Assembly: GCF_963378085.1 (NCBI RefSeq)
Contig: NZ_OY726395.1
Location: forward strand, 5,137,668-5,201,667
DNA length: 64,000 nucleotides
Direction of reading: 5' to 3'
DNA from: Mycolicibacterium sp. MU0050
GTDB lineage: Bacteria > Actinomycetota > Actinomycetes > Mycobacteriales > Mycobacteriaceae
Shown here: positions 14,634 to 24,480 of the stretch, piece after piece
Layout of the letters: each line of letters opens with the position of its first letter
Numbering within the stretch: position 1 is the first letter of the stretch
Program-made: the position numbers and the translations under genes
The notes under the pieces: model-generated
Database searches by the model: none
What the model saw: only the letters and a program-made list of their open reading frames with translations
What the model was told of the DNA's origin: nothing

Positions 14634-17251
14634 GGCGGCGGCGGAGGCGGCGGCGGCGCGGGCGCGTTCGGGTCGAACGGGGCTCCCGGCGGGGGCGGGG
14701 GCGGGGGCATCGGCGGACCGGCCGGCACCGTCGTCGGCGGGCCGATCGGGATCGTGATACCCGGGGCCACTTCGATACTCGGCTGGATCACCGTGCCGGG
14801 CTGCGGCGGCAGCGGCGTCGGGGGCTCCTCGGGAGCCGGGTCGCGGGGCGGGGGCGGCGCGGACGGCACGCCGGCGTAGCCGCCGATCGACTCGGGTTTG
14901 GGGAAGCTCTCCTGTTCGGTGCCCTGCAGGGCCCCGTCCATGGTGTTCTTCCAGATGTCGGACGGAATGCCGGAGCCGTACACCGAGCCACCCCACTGGT
15001 TCTTCAGCGGTTTGGTGCCCTCGGTGGTGCCGACCCAGACCGCCGTCGACAACGACGGGGTGTAGCCGACCATCCAGGCGTCACGGTTGTCGCCGGTGTC
15101 GCCGAGCTGGTGCGTGCCGGTCTTGGCCGCCGACGGACGCCCGCCGGCCAGGCCGTGTCCGTTGGAGTAGGCGGCAATCGGCTGCATGGCGGAGGTCACG
15201 TTGTCGGCGACCTTCTCGTCGATGCGCTGCTCCCCGCTGTCCTCCTCGCCGCCGGCGTCGAACAGGACGTCGCCGTCGGCGTTGACCACCTTCTGCACGA
15301 AGTGCGGCGTGCGGTACACCCCCGAGGCCGCCAGGGTGGCGTACGCCGAGGCCATGTCGATGACGCGGGACTGGTACTGGCCCAACACCACACCGTTGTT
15401 CGGCGGGCCGCCCTGGCCGTCCTCGCTCAGCGTGTGCTCGACGCCGGGGAAGCTGGTCGCGATGCCCGCCCGGTGCGCGGCGTCGGCGACGTCGGAGGGC
15501 CCGTTCTCCAGCTTGAGCATCAGCCGGTAGTAGCTGGTGTTCAGGGACCGCTTCAGCGCCTCGGCGATGTTGCAGGTGCCGCAGCTGCCGCCCTCGACGT
15601 TGCCGATCTCGATGCCGTTGACGGTCAGCGGGGAGCTGTCGACCTGATAGCCCAGGCCCATGCCCTGCTCCAGCGCCGCGATCAGCGCGAACACCTTGAA
15701 CGACGACCCGGTGGGCAACCCGGCCTGCGCGAAATCGAACCCGTTGGCGTCCGGGCCGCCGTAGTAGGCCTTGACCCCGCCGGTCTTCGGGTCGATCGAG
15801 ACCACCGCGGCGCGCATCTGCGGGTCCTGGCCCTCCAACGCGTCGGCGACGGCCTGCTCGGCCGCCTCCTGCGCCTGCGGGTCGATGGTGGTGGTGATCT
15901 GCAGGCCCTCGGTGTTGAGCTGCTGTTCGGTGATGTTGAACAGGTCGAGCAGCTCCCGGATGACCTGCCGCTCGATCAGGCCCTTGGGTCCGGTGGTCTG
16001 GTTGGCGCTGCTGGCCAGGTCCGGCGAAACGGTGGGCGGGAACACCTGTTCGGCCCGTTCCTGCCGGGACAACGCCCCGATCTCGACCATGCCGTTGAGC
16101 ACCCAGTTCCAGCGGACGGTGGCGCCCTCGGGATCGACGGCGGGATCCAGGGTCGACGGGCGCTGGATCAGCGCGGCCAGCAGCGCGCCCTCGGCGATGG
16201 TCAGGTCCTCGACGTTCTTGTCGAAGTACGCCCGCGAGGCCGCCGCGATGCCGTAGGCGCCGCGGCCGAAATAGATGATGTTCAAATACGATTCCAGCAC
16301 TTGGTCTTTCGACCATTCGCGGGACATCTTGGTGGAGATCACCAGCTCCTTGGCCTTGCGCACCAGGCCGCCCAGGCCGCTGCGCTGATCGCCGACGAGC
16401 GCGTTCTTCACGTACTGCTGGGTGATGGTGGAGCCACCCTGCACGTCGCCGCCGAAGATGTTGTTCTTGAACGCGCGGGCGAAGCCGGTGAAGGAGAAGC
16501 CTGGGTTGCTGTAGAAGTCGCGGTCCTCGGCGGCCATCACCGCCTGCCGGACGTGCACCGGGATCTGGTTGATCTTGACGTCGACCCGGTTACCTTCCGG
16601 CGGAACGATTTTGGCCAGCTCCGAACCGTCGCTGGCGACGATGGTCGACACCTGGTTGGTCCGGATGTCCCCCGGCTTGGGCACGTCGACAATGCTGTAG
16701 GCCATCGCGAACGTGATGAGCGGCAACAGCAGGAACACCACCGCGGACACCGCGACGCCACGGCGCACCCAACGCCAGTTGATCTGCAGGGGCGGTCGGT
16801 CCTTGCCGCCACCGGACCCACGGCCGGATCCGCCGCCGGTGCGCGGCGGAGGGCCGGCCGGCGGCTTCGGCGGGGGCGGGGTGCCGTCCAGGGCGGCCTT
16901 GACGACATCGATGGGGTCACGCCAGCGCGGGTCGGCGCCCTCGCGCACCGGCGGGATCACCGCGGTGGGACGCAGGTCCGGCGGGGGTGGCCCGTCGCTG
17001 CGAGCCGCGTGCCGCCCGGACCCGGGCGTCGGCGCCGACGGCGCCCGGCGCTCCGGGCGGGCCGACGGGCCACGCTGCTCGGGCCGCGGCGACGGGGTCC
17101 GGCTCTCCGGCCGCTTGTCCGGGTTCTGGTCCGGTGCCGCGGACTGCTGTTGCCACGGCGGTCGGTGGGATTCGGTGCGGCGCTGATCGGGACGCGGTGC
17201 TCCCCGCGGAGCATCACTGGCTGACCGGTCGTGGCGCCCTTCGCTATTCAC
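14630..17251 (-). CDS. ponA1: Bifunctional penicillin-binding protein PonA1
   Basis: This class A PBP polymerises glycan strands and cross-links peptides at the growing pole. From GTG 17251 it is 873 residues: a long Pro/Arg-rich cytosolic N-terminus, one membrane segment (VAVSAVVFLLLPLITFAMAY), and the GT51 transglycosylase domain with AAEDRDFYSNPGFS and GGSTITQQYVKN. The transpeptidase follows with SSFK (GLPTGSSFKVF), SLN (KRSLNTSYY) and KTG (SAAKTGTHQ). The extracellular C-terminus is Pro-rich and ends in a run of prolines. The start overlaps the stop of the upstream Rv0049 homologue by 8 bases; the downstream glycosyltransferase overlaps by 4. Confidence 0.93.
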   Translation of the reverse strand: MNSEGRHDRSASDAPRGAPRPDQRRTESHRPPWQQQSAAPDQNPDKRPESRTPSPRPEQRGPSARPERRAPSAPTPGSGRHAARSDGPPPPDLRPTAVIPPVREGADPRWRDPIDVVKAALDGTPPPPKPPAGPPPRTGGGSGRGSGGGKDRPPLQINWRWVRRGVAVSAVVFLLLPLITFAMAYSIVDVPKPGDIRTNQVSTIVASDGSELAKIVPPEGNRVDVKINQIPVHVRQAVMAAEDRDFYSNPGFSFTGFARAFKNNIFGGDVQGGSTITQQYVKNALVGDQRSGLGGLVRKAKELVISTKMSREWSKDQVLESYLNIIYFGRGAYGIAAASRAYFDKNVEDLTIAEGALLAALIQRPSTLDPAVDPEGATVRWNWVLNGMVEIGALSRQERAEQVFPPTVSPDLASSANQTTGPKGLIERQVIRELLDLFNITEQQLNTEGLQITTTIDPQAQEAAEQAVADALEGQDPQMRAAVVSIDPKTGGVKAYYGGPDANGFDFAQAGLPTGSSFKVFALIAALEQGMGLGYQVDSSPLTVNGIEIGNVEGGSCGTCNIAEALKRSLNTSYYRLMLKLENGPSDVADAAHRAGIATSFPGVEHTLSEDGQGGPPNNGVVLGQYQSRVIDMASAYATLAASGVYRTPHFVQKVVNADGDVLFDAGGEEDSGEQRIDEKVADNVTSAMQPIAAYSNGHGLAGGRPSAAKTGTHQLGDTGDNRDAWMVGYTPSLSTAVWVGTTEGTKPLKNQWGGSVYGSGIPSDIWKNTMDGALQGTEQESFPKPESIGGYAGVPSAPPPPRDPAPEEPPTPLPPQPGTVIQPSIEVAPGITIPIGPPTTVPAGPPMPPPPPPPGAPFDPNAPAPPPPPPPP

Positions 17252-17678
17252 TGGCCGTTCGCGCGCTGTTGCGCGCCGCTCGGGTGCTCCGCTTGGCGGG
17301 GGCACTCTTCGGCGGTTTGGGCGCGCCAAGCACATACGACTTGACCAGGTGATTCCAACTGCAGGTTCGGCATACCTCCACCACGTGTACCGCAAATTCG
17401 TCGAATCGGGTCGCCAGCAGGACCAACTCCTCGGCGGTGCGCGCGGATCCGGACACCGCGCCCAGGTGCTCACCGAACACCCAGGACACCAACGTCAGCT
17501 GCTCCTTGCGGCAGATCGGGCACATCACCGAGCTGGGTTTTCCGTGGAACTTGGCGGCACGCAGCAGGTAAGGGTTGGCGTCACACACCTCGTTGACGCC
17601 AGTACGGCCGGAATACACCTCGGCCAGCAGTGAACGGCGCCGCAAGGCGTAATCCACCACCTGTCGCTGCAATCGCAC
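17244..17678 (-). CDS. DUF5318 zinc-ribbon protein (Rv0049 homologue)
   Basis: This is a 144-residue protein of unknown function conserved next to ponA1 in mycobacteria. I chose GTG 17678 (reading MRLQRQVVDYALRRRSLLAEV) because similarity to the M. tuberculosis protein, as I remember it, starts there. Two Cys pairs, CPIC near residue 52 and CRTC near residue 101, suggest a zinc ribbon. The basic Pro-rich tail overlaps the ponA1 start by eight bases, so the two are probably co-translated. Confidence 0.85.
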   Translation of the reverse strand: MRLQRQVVDYALRRRSLLAEVYSGRTGVNEVCDANPYLLRAAKFHGKPSSVMCPICRKEQLTLVSWVFGEHLGAVSGSARTAEELVLLATRFDEFAVHVVEVCRTCSWNHLVKSYVLGAPKPPKSAPAKRSTRAARNSARTASE

Positions 17679-17781
17679 GTTCACCAGAGTACGTCGGCCC
17701 GCCAGCGGCCGAGGCTCGACCGGCCGCAGGCGGGTCCCCAACCGGAGCGCCGACGCGCCCTCCACCTCTTACGATCATCGG

Positions 17782-18627
17782 GTGGCGACGCGGCAGACGG
17801 CGAGTACCCGGGCCAAGGACAGTGACCGAAACGACACCTGCGCGGTGCTCGACAGCGCGCTCGCCGACGGTCAGCTCAGCGGCGAGGAGCACCGTCAACG
17901 CGTGGCCGCCGCCACCAGCGCCACCACGTTGGGGCAGCTCGCCGCGCTGGTCGAGGACCTGCAGAACGCGAACGCCCCGGTGCGGTTGCCGAACCTGACC
18001 AAGCCGGAAAGCGGCCGCAGCCGCGGTCTGCTGGCCGCAGCGGCGGCCGCACTGCTGGTGCTGGGCATCGGCATCGGCTGGGGACTGTTCGGCGGCTCGA
18101 CCGCGGCGGGACCGCTGGGCGCGGCCCGCGACCCCGGCGCCCAACCCGACGGCGTGGCCCCGGTGGTATTGACCCCGCCGCGGCAGCTGCACTCGCTCGG
18201 CGGTCTCACCGGGCTGTTCGAGCAGATGCGGCAGAAATTCGGCGACACCATGGGCTACCGCGTGGTGATCTACCCGGACTACGCATCCCTGACCCGCCCG
18301 GACCCGACCGAGGAACGTCGCGAGTTCTCCTATAGCTACCGGGGCGGCTGGGACGACCCGTCGTCGTCGGCCAAGTCTTCCGACGCACGCCTGGTCGACC
18401 TGGAGCGGTTCGACCACAAGGCCGTCGTCGGCATCCTGCGCGGGGCTCCGGAGACATTGGGCCTCAAACCCGACGACGTGGAGAACACCTACCTGATCAT
18501 CGACCCGTCCGGGGATCCGACAACGCCGGATGCGGTCGAGATCTCGGTGTACGTCTCCAGTGAATTCGGCTCCGGGATGATCGAGCTGAATCCCGACGGC
18601 AGCCAGAAGCGCATTTCCTACCCCTGA
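17782..18627 (+). CDS. DUF1707 single-pass membrane protein (Rv0048c homologue)
   Basis: The 281-residue protein has an N-terminal DUF1707 segment (residues about 10-60: SDRNDTCAVLDSALADGQLSGEEHRQRV), one membrane helix (LLAAAAAALLVLGIGIGWGLF), and an extracytoplasmic domain of about 180 residues without a known motif. It starts at GTG 17782. It is divergent from the Rv0049-ponA1 operon with about 100 bases between starts, so the promoters are back to back. The role is unknown. Confidence 0.8.
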   Translation: MATRQTASTRAKDSDRNDTCAVLDSALADGQLSGEEHRQRVAAATSATTLGQLAALVEDLQNANAPVRLPNLTKPESGRSRGLLAAAAAALLVLGIGIGWGLFGGSTAAGPLGAARDPGAQPDGVAPVVLTPPRQLHSLGGLTGLFEQMRQKFGDTMGYRVVIYPDYASLTRPDPTEERREFSYSYRGGWDDPSSSAKSSDARLVDLERFDHKAVVGILRGAPETLGLKPDDVENTYLIIDPSGDPTTPDAVEISVYVSSEFGSGMIELNPDGSQKRISYP

Positions 18628-18753
18628 CCAGGGATGTTTAGCGGCGGCCCGGACGCGCTCACGGCACGGGGTCTCGCCGCGGGTCGGGCGGGGCCGCGCC
18701 ACTTCACCGGCTTGATCGGTCGGATTTGCGATGCCCGGAGTTGGCGGTCAATA

Positions 18754-18766
18754 TATCGGCGCGATA
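18754..18766. promoter_or_regulatory. Palindrome upstream of padR, candidate operator
   Basis: TATCG-GCG-CGATA is a perfect 5-bp inverted repeat with a 3-base spacer, within the AT-richest part of the 210-base gap before padR. PadR proteins often bind such short palindromes near their own promoter. Position and symmetry are the only evidence. Confidence 0.35.
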
Positions 18767-18837
18767 CAGTTTCGCGAGGTGTCGACCCGCCGTAACGGCG
18801 GCACGTATTGATCGATCGCGCAGGGGAGGTGATTTGA

Positions 18838-19380
18838 GTGCTCGAACTTGCAATTCTGGGCTTGCTGCTCGAATCGCCGATGCACGGCTATGAACTGCGC
18901 AAACGGCTGACCGGCCTGCTCGGCGCCTTCCGCGCGTTCTCGTACGGCTCGCTCTACCCCGCGCTGCGGCGCATGCAGGCCGACGGCCTGATCGTCGAGG
19001 ACGCGGCCCCGGAGGGCACCACGAAGCTGCGGCGCGCCCGGCGCGTCTACCAGCTGACCGATGCCGGACGGCAGCGCTTCACCGAGCTGGTCGCCGACAC
19101 CGGGCCGGCCAATTACACCGATGACGGCTTCGGTGTACATCTGGCGTTCTTCAACCGCACCCCCGCCGAGGCGCGGATGCGCATTCTGGAAGGCCGTCGT
19201 CGCCAGGTGGAGGAACGGCGCGAGGGGTTGCGTGAGGCGATCGCCCGGGCCAGCAATTCGTTTGACCGCTATACCAAGCAACTGCACCAGCTCGGGCTGG
19301 AGTCCAGCGAGCGCGAGGTCAAGTGGCTCAACGACTTGATCGCCGCCGAACGCAGTCAACCCAGCACCGACCAACCCTGA
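18838..19380 (+). CDS. PadR-family transcriptional regulator (Rv0047c homologue)
   Basis: The 180-residue winged-helix repressor has an N-terminal PadR domain ([24 protein letters not shown] and [18 protein letters not shown]) with the conserved Tyr of the recognition wing. The C-terminal helices ([20 protein letters not shown]) form the dimerising coiled coil. The start is GTG 18838, with GGGAGGTGA eight bases upstream. It lies 50 bases before ino1 in the same direction and may control it. Confidence 0.92.
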   Translation: MLELAILGLLLESPMHGYELRKRLTGLLGAFRAFSYGSLYPALRRMQADGLIVEDAAPEGTTKLRRARRVYQLTDAGRQRFTELVADTGPANYTDDGFGVHLAFFNRTPAEARMRILEGRRRQVEERREGLREAIARASNSFDRYTKQLHQLGLESSEREVKWLNDLIAAERSQPSTDQP

Positions 19381-19430
19381 CCACTGCAGCACCACTGAAC
19401 TACGGCAGTACCGGATTAAGGAGAACACCC

Positions 19431-20546
19431 ATGAGTGAGACCAACGCGACTGCGGCGTCGAGTGCGTCCCCAGAAGTGCGGGTCGCGATTGTCGGCGTCG
19501 GCAACTGTGCGTCCTCGCTGGTGCAGGGCGTGCAGTACTACCTCCACGCCGACGAGAACGGCAGCGTCCCCGGTCTGATGCACGTCCGGTTCGGCCCGTA
19601 CCACGTGCGCGACGTCAAGTTCGTCGCCGCCTTCGACGTGGACGCCAAGAAGGTCGGCTTCGACCTGTCCGAGGCCATCTTCGCCTCCGAGAACAACACC
19701 ATCAAGATCGCCGACGTGCCGCCGACCGACGTCGTCGTGCAGCGCGGGCCCACCCTCGACGGCATCGGCAAGTACTACGCCGACACCATCGAGGTTTCCG
19801 ACGCCGATCCCGTCGACGTGGTCAAGGCCCTCAAGGACGCCGAGGTCGACGTGCTGGTGTCCTACCTGCCGGTGGGCTCCGACGAGGCCGACAAGTTCTA
19901 CGCCCAGTGCGCCATCGACGCCGGAGTGGCCTTCGTCAACGCGCTGCCGGTGTTCATCGCCTCCGACCCGGTGTGGGCCAAGAAGTTCGAGGATGCCGGT
20001 GTGCCGATCGTCGGTGACGACATCAAGAGCCAGGTCGGCGCCACCATCACCCACCGCGTGATGGCCAAGCTGTTCGAAGACCGCGGCGTGACCCTGGACC
20101 GCACCTTCCAGCTCAACGTCGGCGGCAACATGGACTTCAAGAACATGCTCGAGCGCGATCGTCTCGAGTCCAAGAAGGTCTCCAAGACCCAGGCCGTCAC
20201 CTCGAACCTGACCGGCTCGCTGGCCGGCAAGACCGAGGACAAGAACGTCCACATCGGCCCGTCCGACCACGTCGCCTGGCTCGACGACCGCAAGTGGGCC
20301 TACGTGCGCCTGGAGGGTCGCGCCTTCGGTGACGCCCCCTTGAACCTGGAGTACAAGCTCGAGGTGTGGGACTCGCCGAACTCGGCCGGCATCATCATCG
20401 ACGCGGTGCGCGCGGCCAAGATCGCCAAGGACCGCGGTATCGGCGGCCCGATCATCCCGGCCTCGGCCTACCTGATGAAGAGCCCGCCCAAGCAGCTGGC
20501 TGACGACGTAGCCCGCGAGCAGCTGGAGCAGTTCATCAAGGGATAG
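19431..20546 (+). CDS. ino1: Inositol-3-phosphate synthase
   Basis: Ino1 converts glucose 6-phosphate to 1L-myo-inositol 1-phosphate with NAD, the first step to phosphatidylinositol, PIM/LAM and mycothiol. The 371-residue product has the NAD-binding start [22 protein letters not shown], then [20 protein letters not shown] and [14 protein letters not shown], with the catalytic Lys region [15 protein letters not shown] 19431 follows AAGGAG. Length agrees with the mycobacterial enzyme (about 367). Confidence 0.96.
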   Translation: MSETNATAASSASPEVRVAIVGVGNCASSLVQGVQYYLHADENGSVPGLMHVRFGPYHVRDVKFVAAFDVDAKKVGFDLSEAIFASENNTIKIADVPPTDVVVQRGPTLDGIGKYYADTIEVSDADPVDVVKALKDAEVDVLVSYLPVGSDEADKFYAQCAIDAGVAFVNALPVFIASDPVWAKKFEDAGVPIVGDDIKSQVGATITHRVMAKLFEDRGVTLDRTFQLNVGGNMDFKNMLERDRLESKKVSKTQAVTSNLTGSLAGKTEDKNVHIGPSDHVAWLDDRKWAYVRLEGRAFGDAPLNLEYKLEVWDSPNSAGIIIDAVRAAKIAKDRGIGGPIIPASAYLMKSPPKQLADDVAREQLEQFIKG

Positions 20547-20637
20547 CTCTTTTCGATGCTGCGCTCAGCGTGCGGCCCTGCGAGGTTTCTCGACGGTGGG
20601 CGCAGCCTCGACGTCGGGCAGGGGCTATAAAGACCTC

Positions 20638-21522
20638 ATGATCTCCGACGACGAACTGCTCAAACTCGACGAGTTCGGCCTGCTCCCCGAGAACGCCGAG
20701 CAGGCCGGGGTCCGCGACATCCCGCCGGTGCAGCGCATCGACACCGGAGCGATCAGTGCGCTGAAGTTCGGCACCGAGGATCCCCGGGTGCTGTTCCTGC
20801 ACGGCGGCGGGCAGAACGCCCACACCTGGGACACCGTGATCCTGGGTCTGGGCCGGCCCGCGCTGGCGGTGGACCTGCCCGGCCACGGCCGTTCCGCGTG
20901 GCGCGAGGACGGCGACTACGGCCCCAAGACCAACGCCGAGACTCTGCGTCCGGTGCTGCGTGAACTGGCCGGCGGCGTCGACCTGGTGGTCGGCATGTCG
21001 CTGGGCGGCCTCACCGCGCTGCGGGTCGCGGCCACCGAGCCCGCGCTGGTGCCGCAGCTGGTGCTGGTCGACGTGACGCCGTCGGCGCCGGAGCGCCACG
21101 AGCAGATGACCAAGGCGCAGCAGGGTGCGGTGGCGCTGGTACGCGGCGAGCGGACGTTCCCCGACTTCGCCGCCATGCTCGATGCCGCGGTGGCCGCCTC
21201 CCCGCACCGGGACCGGAACTCGTTGCGCCGCGGGGTCTTCCACAACTCGAAGCGCCTCGACGACGGCACCTGGACCTGGCGCTACGACTCGTTCCGCAAG
21301 GGCGACGGCTTCGAGGGCCTCTGGGACGACGTCCCGGCCATCACCATGCCCACCACCCTGGTGCGCGGCGCCAACTCCTTCTTCGTCAACGACGAGGACG
21401 CCGAGTCGTTCGCCAAGGGCGCCCCCGGATTTCGGGAGACCATCGTGGTCCCCGACGCCGGCCACTCGGTGCAGGGCGATCAGCCGCTGCGGCTCGTCGA
21501 GATCCTGCGCGGCCTGTTCTGA
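20638..21522 (+). CDS. Alpha/beta hydrolase, Rv0045c-type esterase
   Basis: The 294-residue cytosolic protein has an alpha/beta-hydrolase fold. The oxyanion region is LFLHGGGQNAHTWD, the nucleophile elbow is VVGMSLGGLTA, and the catalytic His is in DAGHSVQGDQP. It matches the M. tuberculosis esterase Rv0045c in position after ino1. The substrate is not determined. ATG 20638 was chosen over 20596 because the family begins MxSDDELLxLDEF. Confidence 0.88.
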   Translation: MISDDELLKLDEFGLLPENAEQAGVRDIPPVQRIDTGAISALKFGTEDPRVLFLHGGGQNAHTWDTVILGLGRPALAVDLPGHGRSAWREDGDYGPKTNAETLRPVLRELAGGVDLVVGMSLGGLTALRVAATEPALVPQLVLVDVTPSAPERHEQMTKAQQGAVALVRGERTFPDFAAMLDAAVAASPHRDRNSLRRGVFHNSKRLDDGTWTWRYDSFRKGDGFEGLWDDVPAITMPTTLVRGANSFFVNDEDAESFAKGAPGFRETIVVPDAGHSVQGDQPLRLVEILRGLF

Positions 21523-21617
21523 GCGGCGTTCGGCTGCTGTTCACCTGCTGATCGGATACTGCTTGCTCGGTTGCCGTAGTTTTCCGCGGGACCCTTTCCC
21601 CGCCCCAGAAGGAAACC

Positions 21618-23690
21618 ATGGCGCTCGTGCCGTTGAACCTGTTCGTGAACCATCGCGGCAAGTCCGGCCGCCAGCGGGTGACATGCCGCTACAAGTGCGG
21701 CGACGCCTGTGCGCACCCGGCCCCGAACACCAGCGCCAACGAGTACTTCGGGGACATTGTCCGCCAATCGGTTTCGCGCCGCGCCATGCTGCAGGCGACC
21801 GGTGTGACCGTACTGGCCGTCGGCGCCGGGTCGACGTTGGCCGCCTGCGGTCGCGCCGACGACACGGCGCCGGCCGGCGCGCCACCAGCCGCGGACACCG
21901 AACCCCGGCCGGGGATGAACTTCACGGCCGTGGCGCCGAACTCCGAGGACGCGGTCGTGGTTCCCGCCGGCTACCGGCAGGCGGTGGTGATCGGCTGGGG
22001 TGACCCGGTGCTGCCCGGCGCTCCGCCCTTCGACGTCGAGGCGCAGACTGCCGCCGCGCAACGGCAACAGTTCGGCTTCAACAACGACTTCGCGGGCCTG
22101 CTGCCCATCGACGGCGCCCCGGATCGCTACCTGCTGGTCGTCAGCCATGAGTACACCACCGAGCAGTTCATGCACCCCGGCTACGATCCGGAAGCACCGA
22201 CACGGGAACAGTTCGAGATCGGCCTTGCCGCACACGGTCTTTCGGTGGTCGAGGTGCAACGCACTCCGGACGGCCTCAAACCGGTGCCGGGCCGCTACAA
22301 CCGGCGCATCACCGGCGACACCCCGTTCACGCTGGTCGGCCCGGCCGCCGGCAGCGACCACGTCAAGACCACCGCCGACCCGACCGGCCGCAACGTCGTC
22401 GGCACCTTCAACAACTGCGCCGGCGGGCTCACCCCCTGGGGCACCGCGCTTTCCGCCGAGGAGAACTTTCACGGCTACTTCGGGTCCGCCGAAGGCGCCG
22501 AGGCTGCGACACCCATCGACGCCGACCGACTCGCCCGCTACGGCGTCAAGCTCGAGCCGTCCGAGCGCCGGTGGGAGACCTTCGACCCGCGGTTCGACCC
22601 CACCAAGGAACCCCACGAAATCAACCGCTACGGCTACATTCTCGAGATCAACCCGTGGGATCCGGCGTCGACACCGGTCAAGCATTCCGCACTGGGCCGG
22701 TTCAAGCACGAGGCCGCCACCATCCACGTCACCGAGGACGGCACCGTCGTCGCCTACTCCGGGGATGACGAGCGCTTCGACTACATGTACAAGTTCGTCT
22801 CGACCAAGAAGATCCGGCCCGGCACGGATCCCGCGGCGCTGGCGCACAACATGACGATCCTCGACGAGGGCACGCTCTACGTGGCCAAGCTCACCAGCGA
22901 GATCCCCGCCGCCGAGATCGACGGTTCCGGCGCGTTGCCGTCCACCGGCGCGTTCGCCGGCAGCGGGACCTGGATCCCGCTGCTGCGCGCCGGGGCCGGC
23001 GGCACCGCCGAGTCGCTGGTGCCGGGCATCACCGCCGAGGAAGTCGCGGTGTTCACCCGGTTCGCCGCCGACAAGGCCGGTGCCACCAAGATGGACCGTC
23101 CCGAGGATTTCGAGACCAATCCGCTGACCGGCAAGGTCTACCTCGCGCTGACCAACAACGACGAACGCGGCCTCGACGGCGAGCCGGGCCCCGACGCCGC
23201 CAACCCGCGCGTCGACAACAAGAACGGTCAGATCCTCGAGCTCACCGACGACCACGCCGGCACCGCCTTCACCTGGGAGCTGCTGCTGGTGTGCGGGGAT
23301 CCGGCCGCCGCCGACAGCTACTACGGCGGCTTCGACAAGAGCCAGGTCAGCCCGATCTCCTGCCCGGACAACCTGGCCTTCGACGGTCACGGCAACCTGT
23401 GGGTCTCCACCGACGGCAACGCCCTCGACGGCAACGACGGCCTGTTCGCGGTCGCGCTGGAAGGACCGAGCCGCGGGGAGACCCGGCAGTTCCTCACCGT
23501 CCCTGTCGGGGCCGAGACCTGCGGCCCCGTGGTGACCGACGACCTGGTCCTGGTGTGTGTCCAACACCCCGGTGAGAGCGACGACCACAGCCTGGCGAAT
23601 CCGTTGTCGCACTGGCCCGACGGCGGGGATCGGGTGGCGCGGCCGGCAGTGGTTGCGGTGTGGCGCGACGACGGTCCCATCGGGGTCTGA
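21618..23690 (+). CDS. PhoX-type alkaline phosphatase, Tat-exported
   Basis: The 690-residue DUF839/PhoX-family protein is a calcium-iron dependent phosphatase that releases phosphate outside the membrane. It has an unusually long N-region before the twin-arginine motif ([19 protein letters not shown], residues about 53-71) followed by a Cys (LAACG), so it may also be lipid-anchored. Metal-site motifs include [28 protein letters not shown] and [11 protein letters not shown], with EVNP-like EINPWDP. GAAGGA precedes ATG 21618. It stands alone between an esterase gene and a GntR regulator. Confidence 0.88.
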   Translation: MALVPLNLFVNHRGKSGRQRVTCRYKCGDACAHPAPNTSANEYFGDIVRQSVSRRAMLQATGVTVLAVGAGSTLAACGRADDTAPAGAPPAADTEPRPGMNFTAVAPNSEDAVVVPAGYRQAVVIGWGDPVLPGAPPFDVEAQTAAAQRQQFGFNNDFAGLLPIDGAPDRYLLVVSHEYTTEQFMHPGYDPEAPTREQFEIGLAAHGLSVVEVQRTPDGLKPVPGRYNRRITGDTPFTLVGPAAGSDHVKTTADPTGRNVVGTFNNCAGGLTPWGTALSAEENFHGYFGSAEGAEAATPIDADRLARYGVKLEPSERRWETFDPRFDPTKEPHEINRYGYILEINPWDPASTPVKHSALGRFKHEAATIHVTEDGTVVAYSGDDERFDYMYKFVSTKKIRPGTDPAALAHNMTILDEGTLYVAKLTSEIPAAEIDGSGALPSTGAFAGSGTWIPLLRAGAGGTAESLVPGITAEEVAVFTRFAADKAGATKMDRPEDFETNPLTGKVYLALTNNDERGLDGEPGPDAANPRVDNKNGQILELTDDHAGTAFTWELLLVCGDPAAADSYYGGFDKSQVSPISCPDNLAFDGHGNLWVSTDGNALDGNDGLFAVALEGPSRGETRQFLTVPVGAETCGPVVTDDLVLVCVQHPGESDDHSLANPLSHWPDGGDRVARPAVVAVWRDDGPIGV

Positions 23691-23775
23691 AAACGTAGCC
23701 GCCTGCGACCGGGCGGCGGCGGCTACCGTGGTGGGATGCTTGGTCCACTTTGTTTCGCCGCGCAGCGCTGATTGC

Positions 23776-24441
23776 ATGCCGAAGAATTACGGGATCAAAG
23801 AGAAGGACCAGGTGGTCGCCCACGTGGTGAACCTGATCCTCACCGGCAAGCTGCGCACCGGCGATCGCATCGACCGCAACGAGATCGCCGAGACCCTCGG
23901 ACTGAGCCGAGTTCCCGTCCAGGAGGCCGTGGTTCAGCTCGAACACGACGGCATCCTGACCACCCGATACCACCGCGGCGCCTTCGTGGAGCGCTTCGAC
24001 GAGGACACCATCGTCGAGCATCACGAGCTCTACGGCGTGCTCAACGGCATGGCCGCCGCGCGCGCCGCCGCCCACCCCAATCCGCCGCTGCTGGAGCGGC
24101 TCGAATCGCTGCTGCGGCAGCTGCGGCTGCTCGGCGAGAGCCGCTCGTTCCAGGAGTTGGCCAACGAGTACCGCACCGCCATCAACGAGGACTACGCCGG
24201 GCCGCGACTGCGCGCGCTGCTGCGCGCGTCGCAGAACTTTGTGCCGCGCAGCCTGTGGAGCGCCTATGACGCGCGCCGCGGCGAGTTGATGGCGTTCTAC
24301 GAGGCCGAGACCGAGGCGATCCGGCGCGGCAATCCCGACGGCGCCCGCGCCGCCAATCTCGGCGTGTCGGCGGCGATGGCCCAGATCATGGTCGCCGAGC
24401 TGCGTCGGCGCGGGGTGCTCGGCGAATTGCGCTCACCCTGA
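23776..24441 (+). CDS. GntR-family transcriptional regulator (Rv0043c homologue)
   Basis: The 221-residue regulator has an N-terminal winged helix ([40 protein letters not shown]) and an FCD-type helical ligand-binding domain. Metal-ligand-like residues are present in [17 protein letters not shown] 23776 gives the usual length and begins [14 protein letters not shown]. The effector is unknown. The ABC transporter starts 39 bases downstream, so it could regulate it. Confidence 0.88.
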   Translation: MPKNYGIKEKDQVVAHVVNLILTGKLRTGDRIDRNEIAETLGLSRVPVQEAVVQLEHDGILTTRYHRGAFVERFDEDTIVEHHELYGVLNGMAAARAAAHPNPPLLERLESLLRQLRLLGESRSFQELANEYRTAINEDYAGPRLRALLRASQNFVPRSLWSAYDARRGELMAFYEAETEAIRRGNPDGARAANLGVSAAMAQIMVAELRRRGVLGELRSP

Positions 24442-24480
24442 AGGGAAGAAACCGGCCCGCGGTGGGGCTAGTTTCGACCA

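Noticed and set aside
14634..14996. N-terminal extension of the GT87-type gene
   Set aside because: Arg/Ala/Pro-rich shadow of the ponA1 C-terminus; the GTG overlapping the ponA1 stop is a better start.
21480..23777. 765-codon open frame on the minus strand
   Set aside because: Antisense to the PhoX-type phosphatase gene; composition is the usual Gly/Ala/Arg/Val of a shadow frame.
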